Part shown: positions 14,501 through 29,500 of the stretch, one piece after another
How positions within the stretch are numbered: position 1 is the first letter of the stretch
Layout: each line of letters starts with the position of its first letter
Origin: Tigriopus japonicus
Lineage: Eukaryota; Arthropoda; Copepoda; Harpacticoida; Harpacticidae
Assembly: GCA_010645155.1 (NCBI GenBank)
Contig: CM021312.1
Location: forward strand, 13,797,663-13,861,662
Direction of reading: 5' to 3'
DNA: 64,000 bases
Made by a program: the position numbers and the translations under genes
The notes under the pieces: generated by a model
Databases searched by the model: none
The model's input: the letters and a program-made list of their open reading frames with translations, nothing else
What the model was told of the DNA's origin: nothing

Positions 14501-17500
14501 GAGGAATAGCGTCAAGACTGTTTTGGTCTTAAGGAAGGCCTTGGACTTTGATGCTGGAGAGAGGCAGTTCAATCTTACCATCAGAGCTCAGGTAGGTTGT
14601 GACAGATGATTTTACATTTGTTATCCATTATGCAATGGATTTAGTACTTGTTTTAGACATGTGTTTCAAGCCGGTTTTTTTTGTGACTGGCAATTAATAT
14701 CTCTTGGGTTGAAAAATGGTTGTTGTAAGCTTTTCGAACCAAAAACCTAAACAAAAAAGATATGGCAACACTGCTATTACATTTACCCAGACATGTGAAA
14801 ATGTTTAATTCAATTGATCCCAAAATCCAATTTAGCAACACTGATCATCTTAAATCTTAGGTCTGGCGAAATTTAAATAGATTTAGCTTAAAAACCAAAG
14901 TTAGCGACTCCTATTTTGGTTTTTGAATTAAAGCAAGTGTCCTGATTATGAAACATCAGACAAGAACCACAAAATATGTGCTAAAATGATTTCATAAACG
15001 ATATGTTCACAAAAGTCTCTTCAAAACAGCACATTACAATTGCTTTAGGTTTTACTTTTATAGTGCTGTGTTTCAATTGAAGCTTGCTATTGGTAAAGTC
15101 GATGTTTACGAAAAAGAAATTAAGCTGTATGAGTATTCTCTTTCTTCAAAGTTTTGCAAAGAGATTAGATTGCAAGGCTTTTAAACATGTTGGTTTTGTT
15201 CGCAATGCGATGCGTGTATCTTTGGTAGAGCAAAGTAAACCTATGGAAACCATAAATTATTGTGCTAGAACATTACTGTGGAGTTGGGAATGCGAGTTCT
15301 TTTGCTTGGAAGTCATTAATCTTACTTGCTTCCAAAATTTGTGACAAAAGTTTCTATTCTTTCTTTCTTTCTCTCGTGTTAGGATAATGGAAATCCTCCG
15401 ATGAGCAGCGAGACGGAGCTGATTATCAATGTGAACGATTCTGATGACCTGGGTCCAAAATTCACCGAGAGAAAGTATAAAACCACGATTCAGGAGGATT
15501 TTCCGATTAAGGTAAAGCAATCATCATCATGATCATCGTGGAATATTCAGTCAACCAGTGCCAGGTTTACCTACCTTCCTCCTTTTTACATATTTTTTGC
15601 CGTTTATCACAACTTCCAAATGGCTTCATTTCATTCAGACTGCATTTTATGACTGCTAATTGGCACGTGACAAATAAGAAATAAGCCAAGCAAATACATA
15701 ACATGACGTCTTTACTTTAAAGATATTTTAAAGTAGAGAAGAACCGCACGTTTCGAATGTGTCATATTTGGCACATGAAACTGGTTATAACGTTATCTTT
15801 TAACAAGATATCGCACATCAGGGATACAGAAAAATGAATTTTATCTCTAATTTAGGAAAACAAATTTATCATTTAAACTTTGGAATCAAGAGAGAATATT
15901 TTCGAAAGGCTCAGAGAATGTAAAAGGTCATATATTGTGTGCCTATCAATGCCTGCTTTAAGTACACTTCAACTACTGATTACTCAGCTGAATGTATAAA
16001 CCAGAACTTTGATTTGTGCTTTCACACACTGGTATAATGAATGGTAATATTATTAAAAAAAGGGATCATAGCAGGCCAGATATGTGGCAAATGCCAATAG
16101 GTGAGTTATTGAGGGCACTAAGAAGTGAATCAAGTTGTGTTTAATAAACATTTGAACACAGCTTATGTAGCAACACTATGGATAACATGTTAACACAAAT
16201 AAGAAATTCTTGAATACCAAAATCATATCAGATTACATCAAGAGTACATCCTTACGTATGCCCACATTATATTGGGAGTTGAGATTTGGATTTAAAATGA
16301 AGAAGCTAGGGAGCGTGAATACTCAAGAATTGTTAGATCAACTTGATTTTAGTACACTCTAGAAAAATTGTTATTTTCATTAACATGCAACCCTATTTTT
16401 GAATATCAAACTCTCATCTGACAATACTTCATGGCGTGCTCAACAACTCACCTTATGGAAGAAGCTTAATTAATGAGTGCCTCCATGTACACCAAGCATA
16501 TGACCTATAAAACTGGCATCTTCCTAAAACAAGACACAAAATATTTGGATATGAGAAATTGGAATAACTTTAATTTGTCCAAAACTACATGCAACACTTC
16601 TGAAAATGTATTTCAAAATGAAGTGAAGTGTGAACATGACCTTAAACATCTTACTTCAGTGATTAACGACGACATGAATGAATCACAATTTGCATTCGGC
16701 AATGGTATCCAGAAGATGCCAAAATATTCAAACCAATAGATCTTCTGGAGTCGATTTGCATTTCAAAGTACATCTGGTCTCGCCTTGAACAGCCTGACCG
16801 AAGAAGAAGAATTAATGTTAATGCAAATGGATTTTTAAACGAGCGCAAAAATGCCACAAAAAGTGTGTCACGAGTGAAAACCTACGCCAGGTTTCCCGCC
16901 CAATCCAGAGATTCATTGTACTATTGTTCATTTTTTCGGGCATGTCGGTGTGTGGGCAGCGTGCTTCAGACTAATTCTCGCGTTTCGTAAAGAGACGGGA
17001 AAGACCTGTGAGATAGAGATTTTCTCTCTCTATTGTCTCTGAAGTTTCGTCATCTAAAGCTCATTGAGTGGCCAAATACATATTGGAAGACATTGATTCG
17101 TCCTTGATTGAAATTGAAGAAGAATCACCCGCGTTGCAATTCAACTTTAATGAGGCCAGAGGTCTTCTAATTGCTCCTGAGAGAAAAAGATCGAATAATG
17201 AGAATCTCCCAGGTTCAACCAGACTTTCCCAGCACCCTGTCGTCGCCTTAAAGTTTCATTGGATTTGTATCATAGAGTTGAAAAAACAAGAGGCATAACT
17301 AATGCCTTGATTGTGGGTGAATTGACATCATAGGTCTCTGATTGACATGAGATAGCTCATTGAGGGACAGTTTCATAACAAAGAGATGAGCAGAATAAAC
17401 AGCAAACAAAGGAGTAAAAGTTCATGGTCTCTGCTTTAAGATAATTTGTTTCTTCAAGCTACACGTAGTTTTGATGTATAATTCTGGTGCAATCAAGTTG

Positions 17501-20500
17501 CTATGCATTCCTGATTGGTCAATCTGTCAAAATCATAAAAAGAAATACTGTTTAGTGCTTACAGCTGATCAACCCCTGAATGGCTTTAGCTTCTTTGATG
17601 CTTTTGCTGACAGCTTCATGATGTGTTGCCTCTTCAGTCAGTACTAGCAACCTTTAAAAAGTAACTTTCTTAAACAATAACTTCTAAAATTGTATTTTGC
17701 ACATTTCATTCCATATCAAACAGTGGTGAAATTTTGCTGACGATGTGAGGTCCGGACGAAAGAGCGAACCAGTGTTGCCAGAACTTTTCAAACTAGTCAC
17801 GCCAAAAAACATCAACAAAAATGCCAGATTTGGTTTGACCGAAACAAATTGTGTCACGCCATGATTGGCACTTGAGCTAACAAATTTGGAAACCTAAAGG
17901 ATTGATTTAAAGCTATTCAAACATTCTAGATTTACGCCCAAGAACAAATGCAAGATTAAAACTACTCATTAATGATCTCAGATCATTGATCTGGAATCTG
18001 GAAATTGAAAATCTGATAATTTTTGTTAGGTCAATGGCTAAAGATGGTTTTGCTTCTGTTTTGAAAGTAGAAAATTTATGAATTGGAATAAGTTTTATCA
18101 ACAGCATTTGCCATTATACAATTTGAAACTATTGATTTGGAAATATCTGGCAACGCTGCTTTGTTGTCCTTTCGCCCTGACCTCAAATCGTCACCATTAC
18201 CCGTTTCACAATGTAGGGTCAGCTGATGGTTGACGGGCGTTTTCGTCAGCTCTCCTTGCTCCCTCAAACACCTAGAAGTTCTGCTCCAGCCCATGAATCA
18301 GAATTGACAGATCTGAAGAAACCTTGAGGAATAGATTTTGTAAATTAATCAAACCAAAAATTAAATTGCTGTCAGTGGATCAGCTCCTTCATATGCAGAG
18401 AGGGGTGTTATCCTATAAAACAAAGTTAAACAAAAAATAAACAAAGAAGAAGCCTAATGACTGAATGAATCGAAATATCAGAAATACATTTTTGAAAATA
18501 AAAAAATAAAATAAAATTTAGTTCAATACCGTATGAGCAAACCACGTGTAAATGACATATAACATGTTAGTTTGGAATCTTACGGATTTCCATTTATTCA
18601 GGGCCAGATCTGACAACAAAAACTAGCGTCAACCATCTCATGTTTTAAAATGTCAATTTTCTGCGATTCCATCAAAAAAATCCAATCTTGTAACTCTATG
18701 ATTTTTCTCCTTGCTGGAACTTGCAACCACAGAGAAAAAGAGAAGAAAGAGAAGAATTCCGAAGCAGAGAGTGATCCGATCATCGACTCCTTGATCATTA
18801 ATGAATAAAATGAGTGGTGTGGTTGACAGGCTCAGTGGCTTCGTTTTCTGGGCAAGTAATGATTGGTTTGCTCAATAATTCTTTAATGATCATGATTACC
18901 GTAAACCTCCCTCCCAAAGTCAAAGCAAAGCCATCCATGAATACCTTCAATTTCCCAACTGCTGGCTTTTTTTCCTCCAGAAAAACACCTTTCCAGGGTA
19001 CTCTCAAACATGACGGGTCTCTTTCAATAGATGGTTGATAACTGGCATTCAGCATGGCTTCTTCCCTTTAAGATTGATTGAATGAATGACGTTTTGGGTC
19101 TGGTTGACAAACCAAACTTTAGGCAAATTCGTTGATTGACTTCCTCACCCTCCCTATTCTCTATTCACCATCACCGATTTGGCAACAAAATCATCAATAC
19201 ACAAGGAAGAGAGTGGGTAAATTGATTCCAAGGTCTCTGTCAACCGATTTTTGGACTATGCCAGATGATAATGATAATGATTATTGTTATTAGTGTTCGC
19301 TACTGGTTCTTTATTGGTGTGAGTGTGTTAACCTTTTTGTGATTTGCCGGCGTCTCCTTGAGAGTTTTACAACTTGGAATCACTCACCTTGAATGAAAGC
19401 GCGAGGAAATTGAGAAATCGTCAAATCATTAGATTGTTCTTGCAATTGCACGCACTCACTCACCTGTTTTTTGCCTCCTTTCAAATATCCAAGGGGTTCT
19501 TTTGCATAATTGGTGTTGAATAATTAATATTTCATTCACAGAGAGAGTGAAAGAGGATAATCATAAGTCCGTGACATTTAGCGGGCGTTGCTGAGACAAC
19601 GTAAAAGCGGGGCTTGATTGAAAAACAAAAAAGCAACCGATTCAAAAACACCCCGGAATGACGTAGTTGGAAAACATGGAAGACAATAAACGTTATGATG
19701 ACATGGACAAAATAAAGATAAGAATTTGCTCTAACTTCTGGAACAACGGAAGGTTAGTCCAGAAGGAATAATTGTAAGGGCAATGTTAACTCAGTGGCAA
19801 ATTGAATATCAAAAAGGGTGCTTGAAATGCGAAAAATGTGCCCGTTAGAGGGCGCTGTCAGCAAGATTATGTGTGCAAACTGATTGAGGTAAAATTCAAA
19901 GAAAAATTGCCAAAACTTCCACATTAAGATGTTATCTTTCATTGTCAAGAGCAACTTTTAGGCAAAAAAATTCTGTCTAGATTATCAAGTTTTTTCTTGA
20001 CGCACTCCTAAGTAAGAAATGTTACGTTATAGGTCATGTGCCCACCTGTGAATTAAAATATGCCCAAAGTATGAAACGCATCCAGAAATTGAATAAAGTA
20101 CAACTGAGTATTTAAATTTATCTTATTTTGCTTACAAAGCAATTTTGACAATCAATGCCTCTTTCTTAAGAAATGACAATGAAGAAATCTAATCACTAAA
20201 AGGTTACAGCTAGTACATAGCTCAAGATCGAAAAACGTGATGGGTTTGTTCTTTCCTCGCCCAATGATTGCATTTCTTGGCTTTGTCAAGGCCTTGTTTG
20301 GTTGGATGGCATGCAAATTGTGCAGATTTCTCTCACAAAGCAAGCAGTAGTTAATCAATTCTTTCGCCCTTGAATTGGCGTAAAAGTCGACAAACAAAAT
20401 TATAGTAGGTCATATGTTATGTGTTTGGGGATGAATACTTCAAGCAAACTTTTTCAATTGATTTCCAGCCTTTTGGGGGACTTTTGAACGCTCTCAGGCT

Positions 20501-23500
20501 TCTACAATGACGTTATTTGATTTTTTAGCTCCAACGTAGTAAATGTCTAAAATTAGCTAAACAATGCCCTAAAAGGCTAAAGATACCCTTGAAGTCAATA
20601 TTGGAAGTATATCTGAAGTATGATTTGGCGCAAACAAAAACATACCGGCTAAAGGTTTGCATGTTAACGCATATATTAGGTATCTTTAAAGGACAGGGTT
20701 GTTTTAAATTAGAGTATCCAAAAGCTTAATAATGAATTATTATTACAGCTCCATAGCAAATAAATCAATTTCTAAAATAATTTGTCTTATGATACTGAAA
20801 GTGTTTTCTTTAACTAGTTTTGGCACAATTTAATCATAAACCTTATGTGTCAAGAGCCATCCTTGGTTTGGGATGGGACTCTGATACGTAACACCCCCGT
20901 ATAACAAAATCAAGTCAGATTAACGACCTTCGAGTAAACACTCACTTCAGCTGATGACTTGAGAGTATACTTCAGGATCGTTAATCTGACTTGATTTTGC
21001 TTGATTCTTACAAAATCTCATATCCGTTAGCATGCCACCCAATATCTGCTCTAACGGAGTTTTTCTCCTATACAAAGAATGGAATCGGGTTTTGACTCGC
21101 CATTAGCCTTGACTTGCTTAATTCCAGATAGAAATCGAAGCACTGATCAAAGTTTCGGCTTTCAAAATTTGGGCAGTGCTTCTTCTTCCATCAATGATCC
21201 AGATATCATGTCCATGGATTTTGGGGAGGAACCTGCCCATTTCTGTATGAGTGAGTGATGGATGATCCTTAGAAGAGGCTGGATTTCAATTTTGTACACA
21301 TACATGAACGATGGATGACTTCCCCGAGATTCGTGGAGGAAAAAAAAGATCGTGAATATGGAAGATTTCAAATGAATCCTTGATGATCTTCCTCTGAAAT
21401 TCTTCCAATTCCACTAACTCTCACAAAAACTATTTTTTCCTGAAATTCCAACCATCTTAAGCACCCGGTCATTATTGAAATTAGAGAATTCGAAGTTCAC
21501 ATATTTTTGTTGTAAAAATGGGATTCTAGAATTCTTATGTTGACGAGCCAAAACTAATGGCTTCATTATTCATAGTTCATTTGTCATGCTTTTTTGGAAG
21601 CTCGAATTAGAAATTTCTGAAGTGAAAAATGTCACAAGTCGACAGTTAATAACGACTGGCCTGAGTTTCAAAAGTTTATGCAAGATCCATTATTTCGTAT
21701 ACGTTGGAGAAATTGAAAGATTGCCATTAATTTAGGGATGCATTTCAATCATTTGCCCATCCAAGATCGTTTAAAATGTGGAAAATGTGAGACTTGGCTC
21801 GGTCAGGCGAAAACTTTTAGCACGACAAGAACGACATACAACATCATTTTAAAATTGGACTTTGGAATGTTAAACTTGCAATGCCTCCATTCACAAGGCT
21901 CTAAAATTTCTCGAGAGATTTAGCGATTGCAATAAATTCCTACTATTCATTTCTCTTTTACATTGTTACAAAATGTGATTGCAAATGGGCATTATTTTTT
22001 TCTGAATTGTATTTTGTGTATTTTCTATTAGTATCAGTGGTTTATCACGTTACCAATGACTTTTATAAGCAATACCTAGTGAATTCAATATCAACTTTTT
22101 GCTCTATTAAGTTGAGTCAAAACGTGCAATAATGTATGATCAATATCAATATATGATTTCCGATTCATTATCGTATTCATCAGATTTTTGTAGTGATGGA
22201 TCGAAAGAGCATTTAACCGAAACCGAAAGCAAAGGCATCTAAAAAATAAGTATTGCATGAAATTTGTTTTGTAAATCGTTTTACTCATGGGATCCACATG
22301 AGCATCTTAAAATCGATAAACAAAACTGAAGTCTCATATACGTCAATTTGGTTTGATCAAAAAACAAGCCGTTTTGCTCCCAAAATCATTCTTCATAAAA
22401 CTTGAAATCAAAGAAACCAAGTTGAGAAACCAAAGTTTTGGCTTTTGGTTCATGAATAGTTTAAATAACGGCAAAAAAACTAAGGCAATGTGAAATTTAT
22501 GACAATAAATTAAGATAAACTTTGAAAAACACCTAACATAGTACTTCTCAAACCCATTAATAACATTTCAATTTCAAAGTATTACCTTTACCTTTTCTTC
22601 TTCAAGAGATCCTGTATGTTTTAGTTTATCACCCAAAAAAGGAATTGTTACGTCATCATGCAGCTGTTGCTTTAAAGAGTAAACAGTTAAAAGCTGTCAA
22701 CGCAGTGTCGTCAATTTATAGCATTTTGCTCAATTCCTCATGCCGCTTTCAAAGTATCGGATGCAGCCACTCAATTGAAGACATCCTTTTCCTTCTCCTA
22801 ACTGTTCTTCACCTCCACAAACTGAGACGTTTTGTGGTAGCTTTATTGGTCTCGAATAAGGTACAAAGAAAGAGAGATCAAGACGAGATTTTGGTGATCC
22901 TGAGGGCAGTGCCAAAATCAGATGAGCTTCAGTTTTTGGCGCACGACCAACCCATGAGCTTCCCCACCGCGTTTTTGCAGTCGATAAATTCACCCTTTGC
23001 TTTGTATTGACCGACTCCAGTAGGGTGCTTTGTTTAATGGCGACGACCAGGATCCCGACAGAGCTCTGGAATGGCTTTATAATTCCATTTCAAGCCCCTT
23101 TCCTGCTTCAAAGGAAATGTCACATTAGCTCAAACACCTCCCTGTAGCGTTTCTCAATTAATCATCATCTTCATTTGAGACGTGTGAGGAGTGTTGTAAG
23201 GACACAAACTGTACAACAAACATCTCGGGTTTCTTGTCGAGTCCTAATGGATGCTGACATGTGGTCGTATCTTGGAAGTTGCGTGACATGCCCTTGAAAA
23301 GAAATTCATCGACGTCGTCTTGCTGGATGGAAGCCAAGTCCAATATTTCGTCTCTTACCTTGTTTGGGACTCGGATTTCGTTTCGTTCCCCCTCTTATCT
23401 TCTTTCGTACATGAGCTTGCCAATATGGAAGTAATTTGTCTCAAGTCTCAAATAATAATCCTTGGACCCTTTCCTTAAATGAATTATCTTTTTCGAAACA

Positions 23501-26500
23501 TTCATGCAGCTTTGATGGTTCTTTTGACGCTTTATTCAATGATCGATCATGAAAGACTTGTTAATTGAAAATTAAATTTAGTGCTAAATTTTTCCGTAAG
23601 AGAGCGCCCCTTGATTATGTGATCAATCTGTTTATAAAAAGTGGTCATTTTTGCAGAGGCTTCAAACTAAAGTGAATAAAAATGCCTAAACTATGATCTT
23701 ATTCACGTATGGAGATGTGTAGCTAAAATTTCCATTTGAATACATTGCAGAAATAAAAATCACCTCTTTTTAGTAACGAACTAAAGTGACGTCAAAGTTG
23801 AATAAAGAACTCTCGGTTTTGTAATAACTTCAATAAAAAGCATACTTTTGCCGCTGACCTAAATTCCCTTTTTTCAGAGCCTTTTTATTCAAGAATAACT
23901 TAAAAAAAACTATTTTGTTGCCGACAACCAATATACAATATTGTGATTTTAATATAGAATAATGTAATAATAAGAATAATATTAATATCACAGATTTTTG
24001 TGAGAAATGCCCGATGTTAACTTATGTGTTGATAAAAGTACACACAAACATGTCCTTTTTTAAAAAAAAAAGTTGCTTTTAATCCTTGGGAAAAAACAAA
24101 CGCTATAACGCAACCTCTTTCTTGTTAATCCGGGAATGCATCTCCTTCAGCCAGATGCGAAATGTTTCTTCGACAAAGATCACAGATCAATAAATCATCT
24201 TGGTCTTTGTTTCAGGGTCACCAAATCCAGAGATTGCTCCAATTTTCTCCCCCGTTACATGCCAGCGATCAAGACATTGGAGTGAAGTCTCCACTCCACT
24301 ATTCGATCGTCAAAGGCAACCAGGATGATTATTTTTCAATCGATCCCGCTACGGGTCTTCTTTATCAGACCAAGGAGATCGATGCCGATGTCTTGTTGGA
24401 AAATATGTTCAAACTGGAGATCGAAGCCAAGCAAATGGACAACCCCTTAAAATCGGATATTGCCATTGTGAGTATCTCTTTGGCATCCCTTATATTCTTG
24501 AGAATGATTTTGGCACCTCTTTTGTGGTCAGTTCGACCGTTATCATATCTTTTTTTCCGTCCTCAGGTGGAGATCTCCATAGAAGATCTTAACGATAATG
24601 CCCCCAAGTTTGCCATTGAGGAGTACAATATGACTATAGTGGAGAATCTACCAGATGGCTTCGAGATCATGAGTTTCCAAGCAACTGATGCGGACAAGGT
24701 GAGCTACGTCAAAGAAAAAGGGGTGTCTTTTGAATCAAATATAGACGGGAATCTCGACAGTCAAGGTTTCAAAGTGACAAATGCCGTTCCGCCCTTTAAA
24801 TCAGAGTACTTCTTTTGAAAATTTGCCAAACCTGACGTCCAGGTTCAGTATACAAAAATATTAAGTATTGTGTACAGGGTGCGCCACTTAAAAAGAGCAA
24901 AGAAAACTGAATTCCTGACAATGTAGCCCTTGAATCAAAATGTAGTGAAAGCAAACAGTAATTCTCAAACATTTATCTAAGGCTTTTATAGACGGATTGA
25001 AGTAGCCCTATCTGATAGAGAGCACACTTTGCTTGATCGTTGGTTTTTTCTGACGACAACATCAAGATTCTTGAAATGTTCTTCTTCACCTGACGCCTTA
25101 GCAAAATATTCCAAATTTTAGCCTTTCACCTATTTTGACTGTTAATCTGGAGATATGAGCTAAACAAAATCATTCGGAAATCAAACGTTCAGGAAAGGAT
25201 GTTGGAGTCAAAAATGTTGCTTCTAATTTTTGAGTAAATTGTCACTTTCCAGTTTTACCCCAGCTAAGCAATGTGGAAAGAACAGTTTGAATTTTTTAGG
25301 TGACGCTCTTTTTCCGGGCAAGCGCTGAGCTCCCAAGAACAATAGCAATCCTTCAAGCGGTTGTCAATTGCTAAATAGCTTCAAATAGTGACCCTTTTTT
25401 ACTCCAACAAATAATTTTCACTCATTTGTGCATATTTTCCACCAACAATATGTTGAAGTTCAAGAGGATGAAAGTTCCAGAAAGATGGTTTCAAAAACAT
25501 AATTACACTCAAAGTTGGATGCAAGATTTAGGGTTAGGAATCAGGATCATTATTCTTTTATTAAAAGACATCATTTATAATTTGCATTTAGGTCAATGGA
25601 TACTCTTAAAATTGAGTATTATTATCAACAGGTTTGACTGTAATCGTTAAAATACATTTCAATGTCTCATTGCATTCACTTTTCTTTGTCCACTTTTGTT
25701 GGCGCCCCCTGTACTTTTTAGTGGTCGGTGGAACTATCAAGTGTCTAAAAAATTACCAAGTTTCATAGAACAATGAAAGCAAGTATTTAAAGTCTTATCT
25801 TTTTGAAGTTGTAAAGTTCAATCATCTTAAAAACGTAGAAATCAATTTAATACAAACATCTTTGCCGGTAAAATGATGAGAATCTCATCTTCAGATCAAA
25901 GTGTCTGATTTCTAGTAAAACCCCTCGTAAAAGAAGATGGCCCCAAAGAATCCCATCCAAATGAATTATTTGATATCTACGGTCTGATGAGGGCCATTAA
26001 GCATGACTTGCCATGACCACATGTGTATCCACACCAATGCATGACTCCTCGAGGTGAAAGTCGTGTCCTCCGTGTGATATGGAGAAATGATTAAAATCCT
26101 GACGGAGCCAATGCCTTATGATGAACTCTATTTTATTCTAGGGGTCCAATGCTCAGTTCATCTACACCTTGAAGGACCCCACTGAATCCTTCGAAATTGG
26201 CGCGACCACCGGAACTTTGAGCCTGAAGAACCCCAGGATTCTGGATTTTGAAGCTCGAGAATTCATTGAATTGGAGGTGGGCACCCGTGAATTACTGCCC
26301 AATGTGAGGCCTGTGGGAAGAAATGTGTCAAAATCGGAAACCGTCAAGATCAAAATCCATATCGAGGACGAGAATGATAACCCGCCCACGTACCATCCAA
26401 GTAAATTGATTTTCAGATATTCATACTCATTTAGGATTCTGTTGCACCGTTACAACAAGTCTAGTAACCTTCCATAATGAAAAATCACGAAACACAGATT

Positions 26501-29500
26501 TAGTACTAACCTGATTTGGTTTGCTTTTCATATTAATTCAGAAAGGAGTTAAGATTTTGGTTAGCTTAAAATGTTTATCTGGCCTCCACACAATCCAGTT
26601 TCAGCTTTAATGACAGGGTGCAACCATCTGGCTAAGAAGCTGAGCCTTTTTGAAGCACTAAAAATAGTAAATAAGCTCAAAAATCACGTTTTGGGTCGCA
26701 AGACTTTGAAATCATTTTTTCGGTCACCTTTTTTAAATAAAGTTTCAGCGTTTTTTACGTATTTTTTTGGATCCCGTATTGTTCAGGTCAAAAACTCTAC
26801 AATCCATATCATCAAAAATGATAATAAAAAAAAGAAAGGATGACAAAGAAAACAAAATTGACAAATAATTGAAAAAACTATTCCCGATTAACACACATAT
26901 GTTTGGGTATGAACCCGCACCCCAATAATGACGCTTAACGAGACAAACATCCTCTTTTTCTGCCCATAATTATGGCACCATTGGATTTGTAGTCGCAACC
27001 TTTATGTATGCCTATGTCAAACATCACAAAAAATGTTTTGAAATGTTATTTTTTTACTATGTAGCAACCAATTTCCATTTTTAATTAAAGCCTTATTGAC
27101 ATTTTTTTGCTTATCCTAGGTTCTCTGTTTACGTTTTCCGTTCCTTCATCCATTGGAGCTAATGAGAAAGTAGGAGACATCAACGTGACAGACAACGATA
27201 GCGGATTTAATGCCCAAGTCAAGATCCAGCTTCTCAATCACACGGACCTGTTCACAATTAACGAAGATACTGGCGAGATTCGAACCCTGGTCTCTGGCCA
27301 GGCTCTGTCTCAAAACAAGTAAGCACCTGCTCGTTAGCATCTATCATTAGAGTATGTAGAGGGTTCTTGAAACTCCGGAGCAATTATGTTAATAGAAGTT
27401 TACCTGCTCGGAGGTCCCTCTTTAGTGAGGAGTTTAGTCACAGATAATCTAAGTACAAATCTTTCACCTCTGATTGCGCCAAAAAGCGCCCCCTATGAGG
27501 CAGCGAGGTATAACATTCTCCGAACTCATTATTTAGAAACTAAAGTCTTTGACACCAAAACCTCTTTTTGTCACACAAACAAGTTTTTCAAAACCAACTT
27601 GCGCAAAGGAAGATAAATTAAATCAAAATGTGGGCAAAGTCTCTTAATTTTAGAGCTATCCTCAACTTAAACTTGATGCCAAATTAGGTCATGGAGTTAG
27701 TTGATTGCTCCTAGTATTTTGAGTCTATCAGAGTTCAGCTCCTATTTTATTGTGTTTGGGAATGAAAAAGTTGAGTTCAATGGTCATTTCTACAGACAAA
27801 GATTTCAACAGAACACCATCTTCTTTTAGCACAAGATGGCGCAGATTGACATTTTCTTGTCTTACATTGATTCTCAACTGATCAAGTTGTTCATTTTGAG
27901 AACAAAAGAAGGCACCTACGCAAGGTGTTTTGTGAAGGATTTGAACTTAAACTTAAACCATTTGCCAATAGATGGTGCAAAATGAGGGGTAAGTACTAAG
28001 CGCTAAGTTCACAGTCCTTTTCTCTGTACTTGCCCTCAACTTTGGCGCCATCTATAGTTGTCTATTTTGAGCTCGGGTTGAAATCCTTAGATATCGCAGG
28101 TGTCTGCCTCTCTTGCTCAAATCGAACACTCTGGAGGTTTGCTCAGTGATGTAGTGAAGCACAAATTGAAGAGTGCTCAGGTCCGAGAGGCTCTTGCTCA
28201 AGGAGCATCTAATGGGTCCAAGGCAAATAAATAGCTGAGTGGAAGTGACTTGAAGCGGTGTTACATTCATACCTGCAATCACGGATGACAAGCAGGAAAA
28301 GAAAAACGAACTCCCAAATGACAGACGTAGAGTTATGATGACCATTATTTGTGCAAATGATAAGCCATTAATATTGACTCTTTTTACTAACCACTTTGTA
28401 CCCTACTAAAGCTCTTCGTGGGTGTCCTTTTACATGACTAGATTCATTCTTACCAAAACATATCTTTTAAGGATTGGTTTTTAATTGAAATTGACATGAA
28501 GGATAAATGGGGATTGAAAATGAGCAAGAGGGTTTTTTTTGATTTACTTTCTCACACTATGTAATGGCCTTTTTATTGGTAACAAAATCTTCTCTCGGAA
28601 CGATTTATGTCATACATTTTCATTCTTAAAGCAACAAAGAAAGAATGAAACTGAAATATGTCACCCGGGCGTACAACTACTTCTACTTAATGACCCTAAT
28701 AACAATACATTCTTTAGTAAGCCTTTAGCAGATGTTGGAATAAAAATAACTGAACACAATTTTCAAAGTTACTTCTTCATAAATTATAAACCCTGGGGCA
28801 AATGGCATCTTAAGAGTTGCCAATTATTTTTTGTTAACGGAAGAGACTAATGAAACTATTCGGCAACCCTGAGCAGAGGGCATAGAAATTGCACACTCAT
28901 TTGCAAAGCGTCAAGAGGCCGTATTATGTACAACAAAGAAATCCCCTTTTTACCAGGGATTAAAGACCCCTGTACCACCTACTAGGTAGGTCTCCATTCA
29001 ATTCAATACGACCCCTGCAATCCTTTGAGGAGACTTGGCCAGATAAGCTTGAAGAAGTGTTGTGACGCTATCACATTTTAGCATTGATTTATGCGCGTTT
29101 TTTTGTCTACCAGATGAAAAGAGTCGAAAAACGTGCCAAGGTCATTGAGAGAGAAACGTTGATGAGCTCTGGGTGAAGATGAGTTTGGGTCGGTGAGAAT
29201 CGACAGTTAGTCAATCCTCCCTTCTTCTTTTTTCGGGAGGGGCAACCTCCTCCTCAGCTCCATCTTCGTCATCATCATTATATATTATCTTCTTGCACAA
29301 TGATCTGGCAGGAAAATTCATCGATGAGACACGAGCTCAAGAGCAAAGGCATTGTCCTCAGGTGGCCATGTGGTCACTCCGATGTTAAAGTTTGAGGCTG
29401 TCTTGGGAAAACTTAAGGCGTTCAAAGGTGGGCCATGTCATGCTCTTAGTAACTGTGTTCTCAAATATAAAAAATGAAGGGAAAGGCTGCACCACTTATG

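Noticed and set aside
22645..23010. 121-codon frame on + overlapping an 87-codon frame on -
   Set aside because: Overlapping open frames on both strands inside an intron, no recognisable content and no transcript signals.
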